Source of the DNA: Harmothoe impar
Taxonomy: Eukaryota > Annelida > Polychaeta > Phyllodocida > Polynoidae
Assembly (NCBI GenBank): GCA_947462335.1
Contig: OX381721.1
Span: forward strand, 8,308,001-8,372,000
Length of the DNA: 64,000 nucleotides
Direction: 5' to 3'
Shown: piece after piece, positions 25,850-38,034 of the stretch
Position numbering within the stretch: position 1 is the first letter of the stretch
Layout: the number at the start of each line of letters is the position of its first letter
The notes under the pieces: generated by a model
The model's input: only the letters and a program-made list of their open reading frames with translations
What the model was told of the DNA's origin: nothing
The model's database searches: none
Made by a program: the position numbers and the translations under genes

Positions 25850-26394
25850 ATGCATGTATGCAATTTCAGAAAACATGAAAAGAAAATGAGGCGTTTGGAT
25901 GATATTAGTTAACCCCTCACCCAATCCTGCAATAACTTGCTAAACCTGTATTAGATTTGTGCTATTGTAAAAATATTAGGCTGTGCAAGTGAATGTCATG
26001 TTTATATATGAAATCACTGTGCCTTGCTAATTCAGCCTATAGTATAGAGAGAACAGGGGGTGGGGTGGTAGCAGCAGCAACAGGCTGCTGGGTGCCGCAC
26101 AGATAGGAGACACTTAGGGGGGTATAAGAATGTTGTCGGTATAATGGCCAGGTCTGGCTTTATGGCAGGTGACTCCCGCTCCCTCCGACAGTTTACCATA
26201 ATTGATATGCACTTTTACCCCCAGCCATTCAGCCGGCCAATCATTATAGCCCTTACAAAGGCCCTCCCTCCCAGAAGCCCCACCTGACCTCTGCACCAAT
26301 CAGGGAGCTTGTTACAAGGCGGTAGGCACACTTTGTCCACATTGTGATGCATTGTGGGCTACAAAGCGGTGCCTGCTGGGAAGGGAGCAGCCCG

Positions 26395-26530
26395 TGTTGT
26401 TTCCGGGACGTCAACACAAGGGTGTTTCCTACCTCCACCATGAAAGAGCTCCATTGTTGGGGGGCAGGGGGAGGGGCGCGTGACGACGGCGCGTTTTTAC
26501 GTCAAAAATGTTACATGTGGTGCCGCCAAC
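26395..26530 (+). promoter_or_regulatory. candidate CpG-rich promoter
   Basis: CpG-rich stretch with CRE-like GGGACGTCAAC, GTGACGACG and TTTACGTCAAA, ending in GCCGCCAAC directly before an ATG. YY1-like GCCGCCATT follows at 26551. The arrangement suggests a start region for the frame at 26531. No TATA box is seen. Confidence 0.3.
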
Positions 26531-26615
26531 ATGGCTAATGCTGGTAATGGCCGCCATTACAGTCCCCAAGTGGCTGCTGGAAGGCGACACTGCTGCCCCC
26601 TGTCTGTGGGGGCAG
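26531..26615 (+). CDS. candidate first exon, unknown protein
   Basis: The ATG sits in an excellent translation context (GCCGCCAACATGGCT). The frame reads MANAGNGRHYSPQVAAGR and continues with RHCCPLSVGA to a possible donor GGGGCAG|GTACCA; without splicing it stops at 26659 after 42 codons. No domain is recognised and no second exon is identified. The adjacent CpG-rich patch supports a start site. The sequence also overlaps a partial CTCF-like GGGGGCAG on the minus strand, so the GC bias could have another cause. Confidence 0.2.
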
Positions 26616-28765
26616 GTACCACTGGTCACCTATTGGGGGTTGGGGGAGGGTGTCTATAGGTGGTAGTAAGGAGGGGGTAGTTGTCGCCTTCTGTCTCACA
26701 TTCTCAACCTCATGCTGTTTTTGTAAATAAAATGTTGAGCTGCTGGTGCATAACCAACTTAAAGTTAAACCAAAACTGAACTTAACCAAAACAAAGGGCC
26801 TGGGATCAATGGAAGCACCTAAGTTGTCTTAGGTGCAGGGAGCTGAGATGCATGGGTATGTTATTAATGTTGATTCAACGTTGAACTGAATTTTGTGTCC
26901 ACTGGGAAGGGCCTGAGGCGTTTGCCTGTCAGAGGCCTGTGCCTGAGGTTCAGGGGTTTGAGTCTAGGGGTCTTAGGACTGGCCAGATATCAAGGACATT
27001 CAGCCAGGTGGCTGAGGTACAGGGCAATAAGATCCAGGGGTCTATTAAGGACCTGCATTGGCATATGGAGTATGAGGTTGAAATATTAGATGACCATAGC
27101 TTTTTTTTTCTTAAGCAATTTTGACCTATTTAACCTACCTAGAATGTCTGATCAAGTTAACTGAAACCCAAATACACCTCCCTTCCTATACTGTGTAAGT
27201 GACTCACCACGGTTATCCAAGGTTGTCATATACACCTCTATAATGGAAAAATCCACAAACAAATAAGCCAACATAAAAGCTGACTGTGGTTACTGTTTTA
27301 CCCCCAGCTGACACTCAGTGAGAGGAGACCACGTGTTGGTGGTCGTGCTGCCTCTGTCACACATGTCACATTAGCCCCTATCTCCTGTCATATCAACCTA
27401 CCCGCACCTCATACATGTCAGGCAGGTATTAAGATATATGTACACAAGAAATCTCTACAGCATTGTAATTTGGTAAACAAAGAATCTTATGTGTACAAGG
27501 ATGTTGATGATACTAAGCAGAATAGGTGTATACCTGATTTTAAGGTCATGCAAATGATATTTGATGCATGCACTATAATATTTAGTACATTGTAACAGAG
27601 TTTCTAATCTTAATTATTTACTGGATCATAAGGCCTACACCCTGAAGCCCTAAGATCTTAAAGGCCACACTCTGAAACCCTAATATTCAGGGGCAGACCC
27701 AGGAAGGGGTGGGGGGGGGGTGTTCAACAAACACCAAAAGGTAGGTCGAATTATCATTAGAAAAATCTTTTAAAAGATTCCAAAAAGGGAGGATCCGCCC
27801 TTGGGCCTATATGATACCATATTGTATTAATACGTATGACGTTAACACGTTACCGTCAGTTGTCGGTGTACAGCAGTAGCTCTCATGACACTCACCTGGA
27901 AAATACAGAAGCAAGAGGTTTAAACATGAGAAGAGCAAGTGATTGAACTGTGAAGGTAACAACCGAAATTCAGACTTATAATTGTACAGTGCACACTATA
28001 TGTGCATTAGACGTTACCATTTCGCCTAGAAAAAATAACTTTTTTTCAAGATACCATTATTCCGATATGTTCATAGCACTTTGAATTGATTGGATTAATT
28101 ATGAAAACTATTCACAACCTCACTCATATACGATAGGATATTTTATTGTCGTTTTGGAAAACACTACAAGGAAGTGCAATGTATTTTTCGGTTGAGAACA
28201 GATAGTATTATTATTATATGTATTTTCTCAACGCTGTGTTTGTGCAATATATCGCAATATTCACCTATCATGTACCTCATATATCTCATATCTACCCACT
28301 ATACAGCAAACAGTTTACTGCCCCGTCCTCCCCAAGTAAAACAGGAAATTGCTCTCATTTCTGCTAGCGTTCCCTAAGGAGGACCCACAGTGTATCATAA
28401 ATACTCCAACATCTGGGGCAGTTCTTATGTAGAATAATTTATAGACCACTTATGAAGCCCAGGCAGTCGGTATAAACACGTTCCCTTCTTAAATCAACTG
28501 ACTTCTAATTCAAGGGGGATATTTTCATTTATATTAATATCATCTTCCAGAAACACTAATGCAAGTGTGTTTTAGGTGTTCATAATATCTAGGCAATTGA
28601 ATTGAGTTCCGAAAATACTATAAACTCCAATTTAAAACAATAACATGTCCTTAAAAGTATGAAATTAACTAACAAGTGTATTGTTATTATTTAGCAGTAA
28701 TGCTATATTATAGATATGGTTGGCTTTCCTGGGCATGATCAGGTTACATGCCAGATAGTGTGATA

Positions 28766-28908
28766 CAGTGAGACTTAGATAATCCGACCACCCCTGTTAA
28801 AGGAAAATAATGGCCGGATCTTGAACCTGCCGGATTATTGAAGCATATTCATATGCTCATGTATAGAACTTCCCCGTACAAAGCGGCCGGATAATCGAGG
28901 CCTTACTG
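28766..28908. mobile_element. Tigger/pogo-like MITE (143 bp)
   Basis: CAGTGAGACTTAGATAATCCG at the left and CGGATAATCGAGGCCTTACTG at the right are inverted termini of the Tigger/pogo type (CAGT...GATTATCCG), with TA directly outside both ends (28764-28765 and 28909-28910). The interior is too short to encode a transposase. Confidence 0.75.
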
Positions 28909-29849
28909 TACATGAAACAAACCTCATATTTGCTGCATCAATGAGGCTTACAAGACATGACATAATTCACCTTGGATACTTCACCCCTGCACACTTCCCT
29001 GAGATAAACCAGAAGCTGCAAAGTGATTTATATAATAGGAATTGGTGTAGATTTATGCATTCCAAAAAAAAGGCCTGGTTGTGCTGGGTATAGTTCACGT
29101 TTTCTAAACACAGCCCAGCTTGAGGTACTCTTTCTAAAACTCCTGGGCCTTGCCCTGGATATTTATGGGGACTGTGGGAAGACCAGCCAACCCCCCTATA
29201 TCCAAGAGGGAAGAGTGCACGAAGGGTAATCTAAGACATGTCATGAAGTCTTAAGACGAGAGGAATGAATAATATTTCATTCATGGGCACCAAAAGGCCT
29301 ACATAATTGAGGGATCCAATTTTGATTGGTTATGGTTTCCCTGAAACCCCGAACATACACAGTCAGAGAGTATCCAACTAGAGCAGAATTACCACCTATC
29401 GACAAACCTAAAGAGTTCCCTCAAAGAAAAAAGATTACTTCAACTAATGATGTATGTGTGTATAGCCACATCCCCCCAGTAGACAGCTGCACTGTGTGAT
29501 GGTGATAATATAAAACAGGGGGTGTACAGGGAGGTAGTATACAGGCATGGAGACAGGTCACTAACTATAACCAACATCTTCTTTACACTTCCATCCCTCG
29601 GTATCTCTACACCAACACGATAGTTCACCTTGGTATTGCACATCATTGTCAATAAATAGCTCTTAGCTCTTAGTATAGGCTTGGCATCCCTAATACCCCT
29701 GTCCGAGCTGATAACATTGTGTGACATGGTTCTTGAGGCCAGGCAGTCTATATACTGCACTCAGTCTATTGTCACCCCAGAAAAATGAGCATAGCTTTCT
29801 GCATAAGCAGATAGCACGAGTAACGCCATGATTTTGCCATTTATGGAGA

Positions 29850-30092
29850 CATAACGTCCATGTTGATATGATTGTTGTCATGATGCACAAATGCAGCACC
29901 TATATGAGCAACTCACTGGCACTGCATCGGTGCATCATTAGGGAACAATTGGGAGTGCATCAACTCCAAAGGGTCGGCACAATGCTTGAGGGCAGTACAG
30001 GTTCACGAGTCACTAGCATGTGCTGCATTCATGCTTCATGCCTACAGAAGACAACTATGCATTAAAGCACTATGCTGTCCATCAATGGTTAA
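29850..30092. mobile_element. TTAA-palindrome MITE
   Basis: Two palindromic sub-units are visible: TGATGCACAAATGCAGC with CACTGCATCGGTGCATCAT, and GTGCTGCATTCATGC. The right end is CTATGCTGTCC then ATCAATGGTTAA. The left end is not well defined. The open frames across it are shadows. Confidence 0.5.
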
Positions 30093-32804
30093 GATTGGGG
30101 AGCGATTGGGACATCCCATGCCTCCCCCCTCCCACCACCCAACACACAGACGGTGCAGTGTTTGTGTCCGCCTCTTTTCCATACATCATTCCTTATCTCA
30201 AAACTTGGGGTCCTCTTTTTATTTTTTCCTCTTTTCACATACCATTCATCAAGTGGACTTCTTGGATGTGGCTTACATTAGAAGTAGAGGCTCTTGCCTT
30301 TGTACACTTTTGGGGTAGGAGGGAACTCACAGGGAAGATACTTCAGTGGGATGGGAAATGGACGGCATGCATTTCTACATCTAGGTGAGGGTCTGTGTTT
30401 GTTCAACAATCATAGACGCATGGAATATGTCACAATTATCTTCACATAATACCTGCCACATTTTATGAGTACTATTTGCATCTACTATGAAGAAAGTTTC
30501 ACTATTTATCTTATTAACGCGCCTCACGATGAAGACTATAGTTACGGGGCTGCATCAGTGTGCATAACAGATAGTAATAGATATCACAGGTCAATTAGTG
30601 TAGCTGCAACAATATGCAACTCTTTTTTTAATAATCATATACACATATCCGTGTATTCAAGTCCCCAGGGGTTGGCCCCGACCCCGGGCCCCGACCACAG
30701 GAATAAGGTGGTATATGTATCTATGGGTGTGACTTGGTCCCGTGACGGGGCGGGGCAGCCCCGGGAGACTGACTTAGGCCGGGGAGGGGCGGCATGGGAG
30801 AGATAACCAACATCCAACCATCTCTTTCCAACCGAAGGAAAAAAGGGGAAAAAAAAGAAAAATGCCCGACTCTAATGAGGGGAACACACACGTCGACGGT
30901 GTGTAAAAAACAGACATACAGAAGATATCGCTGTCTGCATTGCTCATTTGTTTAACGAGCCAATCGACACAACTCACAACTCTACTGCTGTCTTTTTTTG
31001 TGTTCTCCAAGTCCCAGTGGTGGGCAATCATTTTAGTGTGTTGTTGTATATGAATCTATAGGGGTGTAGTGCATTTGTGCACTATGTGACGTAAATAATG
31101 GAATCTTGAAATCGCTTGTGGTTCACCACTTTAAATCGCCCCACAGTGGCTCAAATCTGGAATCTCATGGTTTGTCTGGACCTGCATGTCTATGTGCCCA
31201 TGCAGGTAATATACTTGCTATCTTTTAAAAAGAGTGAGTGGGCATGCTTTCAGAAGGGCTTTTCTATTCTCACCCCCCCCCCCCCAAAGAGACGGTCACT
31301 ACTGTCCTGTATAAGCGGCATCATAGCCATATCGCAGCTGTACCATGAGAAAGTCAAACTTGCTTAAAAAGGCCCAACCAAACTATCAACCTTGGTGATG
31401 GATGGGATGTGATACAAAAATGAATATGATTATTAAATAACTTTTGGTCAATAGTATCATTTTAGTATGAAAATGTCTGTATACAATAGTGTATGGTGTT
31501 CAATGATGGCAGCAGCCATAGACACATCCCCTACTGCCTAGTGGTAGGAGATATGAAGGAAGGAGGCCGGGTAGGAGGTAGCCTGTGATGGGGGCAGCAG
31601 ACAGGCAGGTTTCATGCATCAAACCCAGACAGAACTAAGGACTTTTTTCTTGCCACCCTCAACATGAAACAGTCCCAGAATAGGCCCGAGCGTTTCTCCT
31701 TCTGAAATGTGAAACTCACTCATATTTTCCACGTGTGTATACAGAAAAGCAGGGGGAAGCAGAGAAAAACACGTTGTTTGATATATAGAAGGGATTTAAG
31801 TAGATGCCCATGTAACCCATGGTCGACTGTCCATATCATTACCAGTATAACTTCGCCTATTCGTGACCAATGTTTTGCATACTTTAGGTTATAGCCTACG
31901 TGCCTATGTCCCTGCCCCCTCCCCCTAGAGTCTTGTTTTGACTGGTACTGCTTTTCTTTTGACTGTATTGTCTTGTACATATGTCTGGATGATACCACTG
32001 TCTGCGATGAAATACCACCAGTGAATCGTAAAAAGACATAAACTATGCTGATCACTTCCAGTTTTCAAATCATGCCCAGAAGGTATAAGACATCTGTGGT
32101 GCGAAATACGGAATTTGATTGTGTATAGCCCTGTTCTAATTGGGAGGCCTTCATCCAATGTCCAATTGCAGTTCCATGACTTTCCTGCAGGGGCTGTCAG
32201 TAGTCCGAGCTCACAGGGATTTTAGTTTCCATTCCTTTCCACAGATAGGGAAGATCCATGTAGATATTAAAAGCATATACTTTATGATATGAGAAATCTA
32301 CAACAAAATGGTATCGGTGCTGCCTAGACCCTAGCTACATACCAATAGCACTGCCCGGGACCTACCTGGAGGGTGCATGGTATATACCAGGATACTATAG
32401 GGTCAGTGGGTGCAGTTCTGTCTGCCCTGTTGACTGCTGCCCATCAGGCTTTAATGAGACTTGTCATTAACATCTGTGAACTTTGGCAACTCAATTCATT
32501 GCAATCACTAATAACCACCACTGCCCCCGGCTAAAGGACCATCCCAAATGAAGACAGCACAGGCGAGCTGCCATTTGTCTAGGGAGGAAATTAAAAATGC
32601 TCTCAATAAGTGAGAAATTATGTAATTAGAATTAACAAATTTAACGTCATGCGGCATTAGCCTCACTTCAGATTTTGACATGAATTTACGATATTTTACG
32701 TCATTTTCCTTTCACCACTTTGTCGCCATGAAGAGAGTATACTACACTATTGTACTATGACAGTGACATGGGGTATCAGGGAAGAACTGGGATGTAACAC
32801 GTGT

Positions 32805-32962
32805 TTTCATTGGTCCATCCCTCCCGAGGGCTCTCTCACTTCCGGGCCGCGGCGGTGTTGATCTAGGCGGGCAAATATTTATCCAATCAGGACCGAGTTT
32901 ACATGTGTTCTACGGGCGCCACTCACCAGACCATAATACTTCTGTCTTACCCAATCAAAACA
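32805..32962 (+). promoter_or_regulatory. candidate CCAAT/ETS promoter patch
   Basis: Three CCAAT boxes (ATTGG near 32810, CCAATCAGG near 32883, CCAATCAAA near 32951) and an ETS-type CACTTCCGGGCC with GGGCCGCGGCGG occur within 160 bp. This combination is typical of TATA-less animal promoters. A short frame with a hydrophobic start follows at 32980. There is no independent evidence of transcription. Confidence 0.3.
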
Positions 32963-32979
32963 CTTGGCTCAAAGTAGGG

Positions 32980-33093
32980 ATGGGGCCCACATTAGCTGGA
33001 GGTGTTCTATGCTTGGTTCTGGTGCTGGCACGTCGATGCACGGAGAATGGGGGTGGTGCCATTATATGCCGCTTAGTGCTTACCTTTGGCTAA
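32980..33093 (+). CDS. short frame with signal-peptide-like start, uncertain
   Basis: Thirty-seven codons from ATG to TAA, starting MGPTLAGGVLCLVLVLARRC, which has the pattern of a secretory signal (short N-region, hydrophobic core, small/polar residues after). The rest is Gly-rich then hydrophobic and ends LTFG. It could be a mini-protein, a first exon with an unseen donor, or chance. It lies just downstream of the CCAAT/ETS patch. Confidence 0.15.
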   Translation: MGPTLAGGVLCLVLVLARRCTENGGGAIICRLVLTFG

Positions 33094-35117
33094 GATAAAT
33101 AAGCTGTACATTCACAGCATTGGTGTGAATAGGGCAGGGAGACATGGTTATCAGAATTCACCTAAAGGGGAAAAAAACCTACATGTATATCCCTGGGTGT
33201 ATATATCCATCTTAAAAATATATGTCAGGTTTCTGCTTTAGACTGGCTGCAGTCCCTAGGTTAGAATTCTTCTCTCTACCCATCACCATTCCTATATCCA
33301 GGAATATGATTATCATTTTATGGTGTACATTTCCATAGCACAGTTGAAGGGACTAGTCTAGTGGAGTCAGGAAACTATGATTCCATGTCTTTTCTTCCAT
33401 TCTCCGCTTTTTGTGGTAATACTTTAGCCTTTCCATTTTGTTTGTGCTTAACCTATTAAATCTATTTTTCTATGTATAAACACCTCTCATGAACAGGGTC
33501 GGCATTTGGAGCCACCAACTTTCCAGCCTTTGAACTTTGAGTAAATTAGCAAATTAAGCAAATGGAGGCCATAATTATGTCATAAAAGGTGCAAATAGCA
33601 GACAGGGATCCTGTAAATTAACATTTGGGATTGGACAAAGAGGGACACTCAGGCATGATTCTAGACACACTCTGTGTAGCAGAAAACTGACATTGGGGCA
33701 ATAAAACAGGTATTTTACACACATTAACCTGTGTAATGATCTGGGGCAGGGGGAGGTGGGCAGAGGGGAAGGTGGGTGGGTAGGAGGGGGCAGGTGCATA
33801 GGTGGGTGGGGTCCAGGTAGTGTTTGCTATTCACATGCCAAGCTCTGCTGTTGGTATTTAAGGTCTAGACTCTTTAATATCCGTATTGTGGCAAATTCCC
33901 TTTATAATGTGTAGTTGTCCCAAATACTTTATAACCCAAGATGCTTTCCTGCATGTACATCCTTTATTTTGGGATTTAACAAAACAGCTTTCTCACTTTA
34001 GGTGCTAATTTTTTTTGAGAAAAAACGGTACCGATACTAATCCACAAAAATGCATGTTTCAGGGTCGGAAGGAAAACAGCTAGATAATGTCCCAGGGCTC
34101 TTACCTACAGTTGTGGAAAGAGTCAGCACATAATGAGAGGTAGGTGGGGGGAGGGGGCATTGTCAATGTGACCACTGTCAGCTGGGTGGCGCTGGTGATA
34201 GCATGATCACATGACTTGTGAAGTACTTAAAGTTAACTACAAATGTTTGTGGTTTAACTGACACTTGTCTCATGGCAGATGAGAATAATTGTTAGTGTCT
34301 CTCATACATGTAGGCCTGCGGGTAATACAACCGGGAAGTATATTATACAGGGATGAACAACTAAAAGGTACAGGACCAGAGCTCTGCCCATGTCAACTAT
34401 TCATGCTCTTGAGTCTCTAACGGCCATCTCTTCACAATATTATGTATTATATCCCAAACAGTTTCAGAGAGTATACCTAGCTTCGCCACGAATAAAGCAT
34501 AACACCCGGTTGAGAGCCCCTCATGCCTTTAATCCGACTGACTGTTGGGGTACAAACTGTTATGACTTTAACCTTATTCGAACAGGCTTTCAAATAATGT
34601 CCATACTACCATAGACCCATATGCCCCCATTCTTTGTATGACACACTAACAAACCACTAGTTTCACCCAAGCCCACGAGATACCCACTGAATATATCATT
34701 ATTTTATAAGCATATGTATATCCTGCCCCAAATATAACACTATCTATATTCATGTTTACTGTGCCCCGACCAGGTCTCACCCTACAAGCCTATTCTCCCC
34801 TCACTGTCCGGACAACCCGAGTCCAGACTCGTTCCACAAGGGGATATGGGTCCTACAGAATTGACACAAAATCCATTGCTGGTACCAATGAACCAATCCA
34901 ACACGTTGGGCACAAACAAAACCAAACCAAAATACCATGAAGACTTTTAGTAGTTTTATCGGGTAAAACAAAAATGGAATGGCAGAACCTCCAACGAAAT
35001 GGCCGAGCTAGAATTTAGACCTTACACACCTGCAGCAGCGACTAGTGGAGGAATAGTGAACTATTTACCCTGTCCTGACCTGGCTGAGGTCAGAGGCCAG
35101 ACACGAGGGGTCAGAGG

Positions 35118-35266
35118 TCATTGTAGGGGGTAGAGGCCTGGGGGATAATCCGCTAAGCCCCGCATGTAGCTGGTACCCAGGTGTCTAAAGCCAATATTGA
35201 CTGAGGGGATGAAGTAACCAGCGCCGGCCCCGCTACCTGTACGCCACCTGCATGCAGGGGGTGGTA
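35118..35266 (-). CDS. candidate terminal coding exon, unknown protein
   Basis: On the minus strand a long pyrimidine tract (which includes the C-run seen as 17 G on the plus strand) leads to CTCTGCCCCTATTGTAG, a strong 3' splice site. Two bases then 48 codons follow to TGA. The peptide includes GSGAGAGYFIPSVNIGFRH and ends LADYPPGLYPLQ. Third positions are GC-rich where the surroundings are AT-rich. The start phase (two bases completing a codon) fits a preceding exon ending one base into a codon, as the candidate at 61469-61574 does. I do not recognise the protein. It may be a C-terminal tail of a regulatory protein or a chance frame in GC-rich DNA. Confidence 0.33.
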
Positions 35267-37739
35267 CTACAATAGGGGCAGAGGTGGTGGTGGGGGGGGG
35301 GGGGGGGGAGGGTGAGAGGAACATTGGTGGAGGAAGGGCTTTAGGCTTAGACCTGCTCAAATCTCTGATCACATGCAGGGAAAATACACATCAAGTTTAA
35401 ATAACATTCCTGGATGTAGCAAAGTCCCTGGTTATGCTATGTGAAACACACATTTGAAGGTATAAATACACTTGTAGTGCACGAGAGGTATGACCAATGA
35501 AAGCAGTGGCACTGGTAGTCGCCATTCTTCATGTAGCCATGGAACAGCATTGGAAATAAGATTAGCCTCCTAAAAGAGATATTCACAAATTGCAGCCTTT
35601 TGGCGAGGTAGACAGGGCATATGTGGGACTGTAACCACCAATAAAAGAGTGTGTCGATGAAGGTGAGGATTTAGCCAGTTGAGAAGAACCTCTGGATGTA
35701 GATGTAGTTGTAGAGGTAGGAAGCTGGTGCAGGGGTGAGGACAGGAATGCAGGTAAAGCATGCAGTGGGGATTTGGGACGGGGTGTGAACATTGTGATTA
35801 CCCATGTATCACACTGTGGGGCTGGCAATGATGGGGTGGGGTGGAGGTATAGACTCTGATACAACCCCATTTCAGCACCCCCTCTTTCAAAGGACCCCAT
35901 ATAGAAGGATCCAAATGGGAGATCCCGAATAAAGATAAGCAATTTGGAAAGGCACAAGGGGACGCAGTCATGGGCATCCAAGCTCAGGAAAAGACAACAA
36001 TGTATTTCTGTGTGAATAAAAAAAAGTGGGACTAGTCAGAACATGATGGTGCATCCTTAGCTAAGATTTCTGAGGATTTCCCAAGGATTTGAGAATAATT
36101 GGGAAGGAAATATTCACATCTGCTTTTGTGAGGGTCCACCATATGGATAATTCTGGATGCATGTTTGTGTGGCAAGGAAATGGATGACAGTAAAGGTAGT
36201 TTTTACCCTTTAAGTTATTTTTTTGAAGCAAGTAAAGAAGATAATCCTCCTTCCTGTTGGTTATGTTTGTTATGGCTTGCATTATGCGTGCTTGTTAGGA
36301 GTAGGGGGGTTTACATAAGGAAGCCAGCTCAATGCTATTTGTATGGGGCCAAGTATAGGGACTCCTGCCTCGACCTGGGCCTCTTCTACAAGTATTAAAG
36401 TATGGGTCCTGTATTGGTCGATCACATTACTGCATTTACTACGTTATTCAATCTTAAAGGGAATCTGTACAATTCCGTTTTTCAAGCAGTTTAATATGGC
36501 TGAAAATGTTCAATAATCTCATGAGCGAGTCATTATAAACCTCGTAATTATGTCTAGTCCATATACACCAGCAGAAAGCTCATAGGTGACACCTGGCATT
36601 TGGAAGAGTTTTTTTTTTATAGAGGAGACTGGTGATTCAGGAGTTGGCGGAGAGGGTAGAAGACTGCCGGTCTACCTCCCTGTCCTGTCTGCTGTCTGCC
36701 TCGTGTGACCTTAATGTGACCTACAGGTGACCTACAGAGGTCGGCGCCACTATAAACTGACATATCGTCGGTTCAAGTGGGCCACAGAGTGGGCCCTTAT
36801 TCCCGCCTCTACCCCTTTAATAGCCCCATACGAGACACTTGGCTCGTGGATTCTTTTTAGCAGTTTTTGCCTCCTGTGTCGACTTCATTCTAACCACTTC
36901 TTTGCATGCCAGCAGCAAGAAAATGATGTTATACTTAGAGCGGTGACTGCCAATTACAATGGGGGACTAAGGCACCGCAGCTGGTTCCGATTCCATCCTT
37001 CACAATGCGTAATCTTATGGCATTGCTATTTTTTCTACCCCCAAGTGTGTATACACATTTGTGTATTTTTCTATCACCCAATCTTGTATTAGTATCCTGG
37101 GTTTATAGCCTTTATGGCATGGTGGAAATGTTAAGGTCTTCTGAGAAAAGGGAGAAAAAGTCGTAAAATGACATGGCGCCGGGTGCCCCTCTTGTATGGG
37201 GGAGTGGGGAAGGGGGTAATTTTCTGCGGTTGTGCCTGGAATGCATATGGCGCGTCCAATTGAAGGGGCCTTCACACCCGGTGATGTATTGTACACGCTG
37301 TTCAAATGTGGCTTGTGGATGGAGTTTGTACATTCTGAATATAAGATTTCTATAGACCCTCGTGTGGGAACCTACGCCTATTGAAACATACTACTCGTAA
37401 GCTTAGGCCTTTGCTATGAATTAAACGTATCCTTAACGATGAGATTATTAGAATGTATTGATTTTTTTTGGACTCGGCTTTATTTCCTTCTCTACATGCC
37501 CCCTTCTTGTAGTCCCATCATAACTCTGTTCATAATTGTGACTGTTAAACCAAGTTTATCTTTCTGGCCGTAACCTCGTGTAGATCGTCCAAAGAGTTGT
37601 GTACTTGGAAACAAAGTCATATTCGTCCTACATAACATTGCCTGAGTAAATGCTAATTTTTACTGCTACATTCTTGCAAAGATTGTGTAACTGTTTCGGC
37701 GGAGAGCTCATTAACGTCAATTCATAGTTCTTGTTTCTG
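35267..37739. other. non-coding DNA
   Basis: It opens with a 17-G tract (35292-35308). AGGTCA/TGACCT half-sites occur around 36.71-36.74 kb. The open frames of 120-132 codons here have no recognisable domains. Confidence 0.45.
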
Positions 37740-37827
37740 TCACAAGGCGCCACTGCCGATCAACCGGAAGCACGTGCTGACCCGACGCATGCGCGGAGAA
37801 CGTACGTCGTCGACGTCCTTGTCGTAA
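37740..37827 (+). promoter_or_regulatory. candidate ETS/NRF1 housekeeping-type promoter
   Basis: CpG-rich. It contains ACCGGAAG (ETS) at 37763, CACGTG (E-box) at 37771, CGCATGCGC (NRF1-like) at 37786 and repeated ACGTACGTCGTCGACGTC. The cluster is typical of housekeeping promoters. A frame beginning MPSETRAVVTARLTRERASR starts at 37828 in a weak context and runs to 38034; no donor or domain is evident, so I do not call it as a gene. Confidence 0.4.
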
Positions 37828-38034
37828 ATGCCTTCGGAAACCAGAGCCGTAGTTACTGCGCGTCTCACCAGGGAGCGCGCCAGTCGCCGACCAAAGTCCC
37901 TCCAGGAGTCCCTCTCACAGACACTTTCAGCAAATATGAAAGGATCCAGAAAGAACAATTACAATATGCAAATTATAAGGCCGCATAGCGCTTTACCATG
38001 CTATGCCCTCTGCCACCATGCATGGACACAGTGA

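Larger units (their letters stand above)
25856..35117. other. non-coding DNA with several small elements and two promoter-like patches
   Basis: Apart from the entries listed separately this stretch has no credible gene. Mono-G or mono-C tracts occur at 27711-27720 and 31273-31285. A GC-rich patch lies at 30655-30790. The segment 32540-32720 is rich in TAATTA-like sequence and could be a conserved enhancer, but this cannot be tested here. Confidence 0.5.

Noticed and set aside
3593..27927. Similar sequences CCTG(G)AAAATACAGAA at 3.6 kb and 27.9 kb
   Set aside because: On the minus strand both look like generic 3' splice sites (TTTCTGTATTTTCAG); the shared stretch is too short to call a repeat or paired exons.
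35583..35981. 132-codon minus-strand frame rich in Ser, Pro, His, Thr
   Set aside because: Composition follows the local base bias; no domain and no conserved-looking residues.
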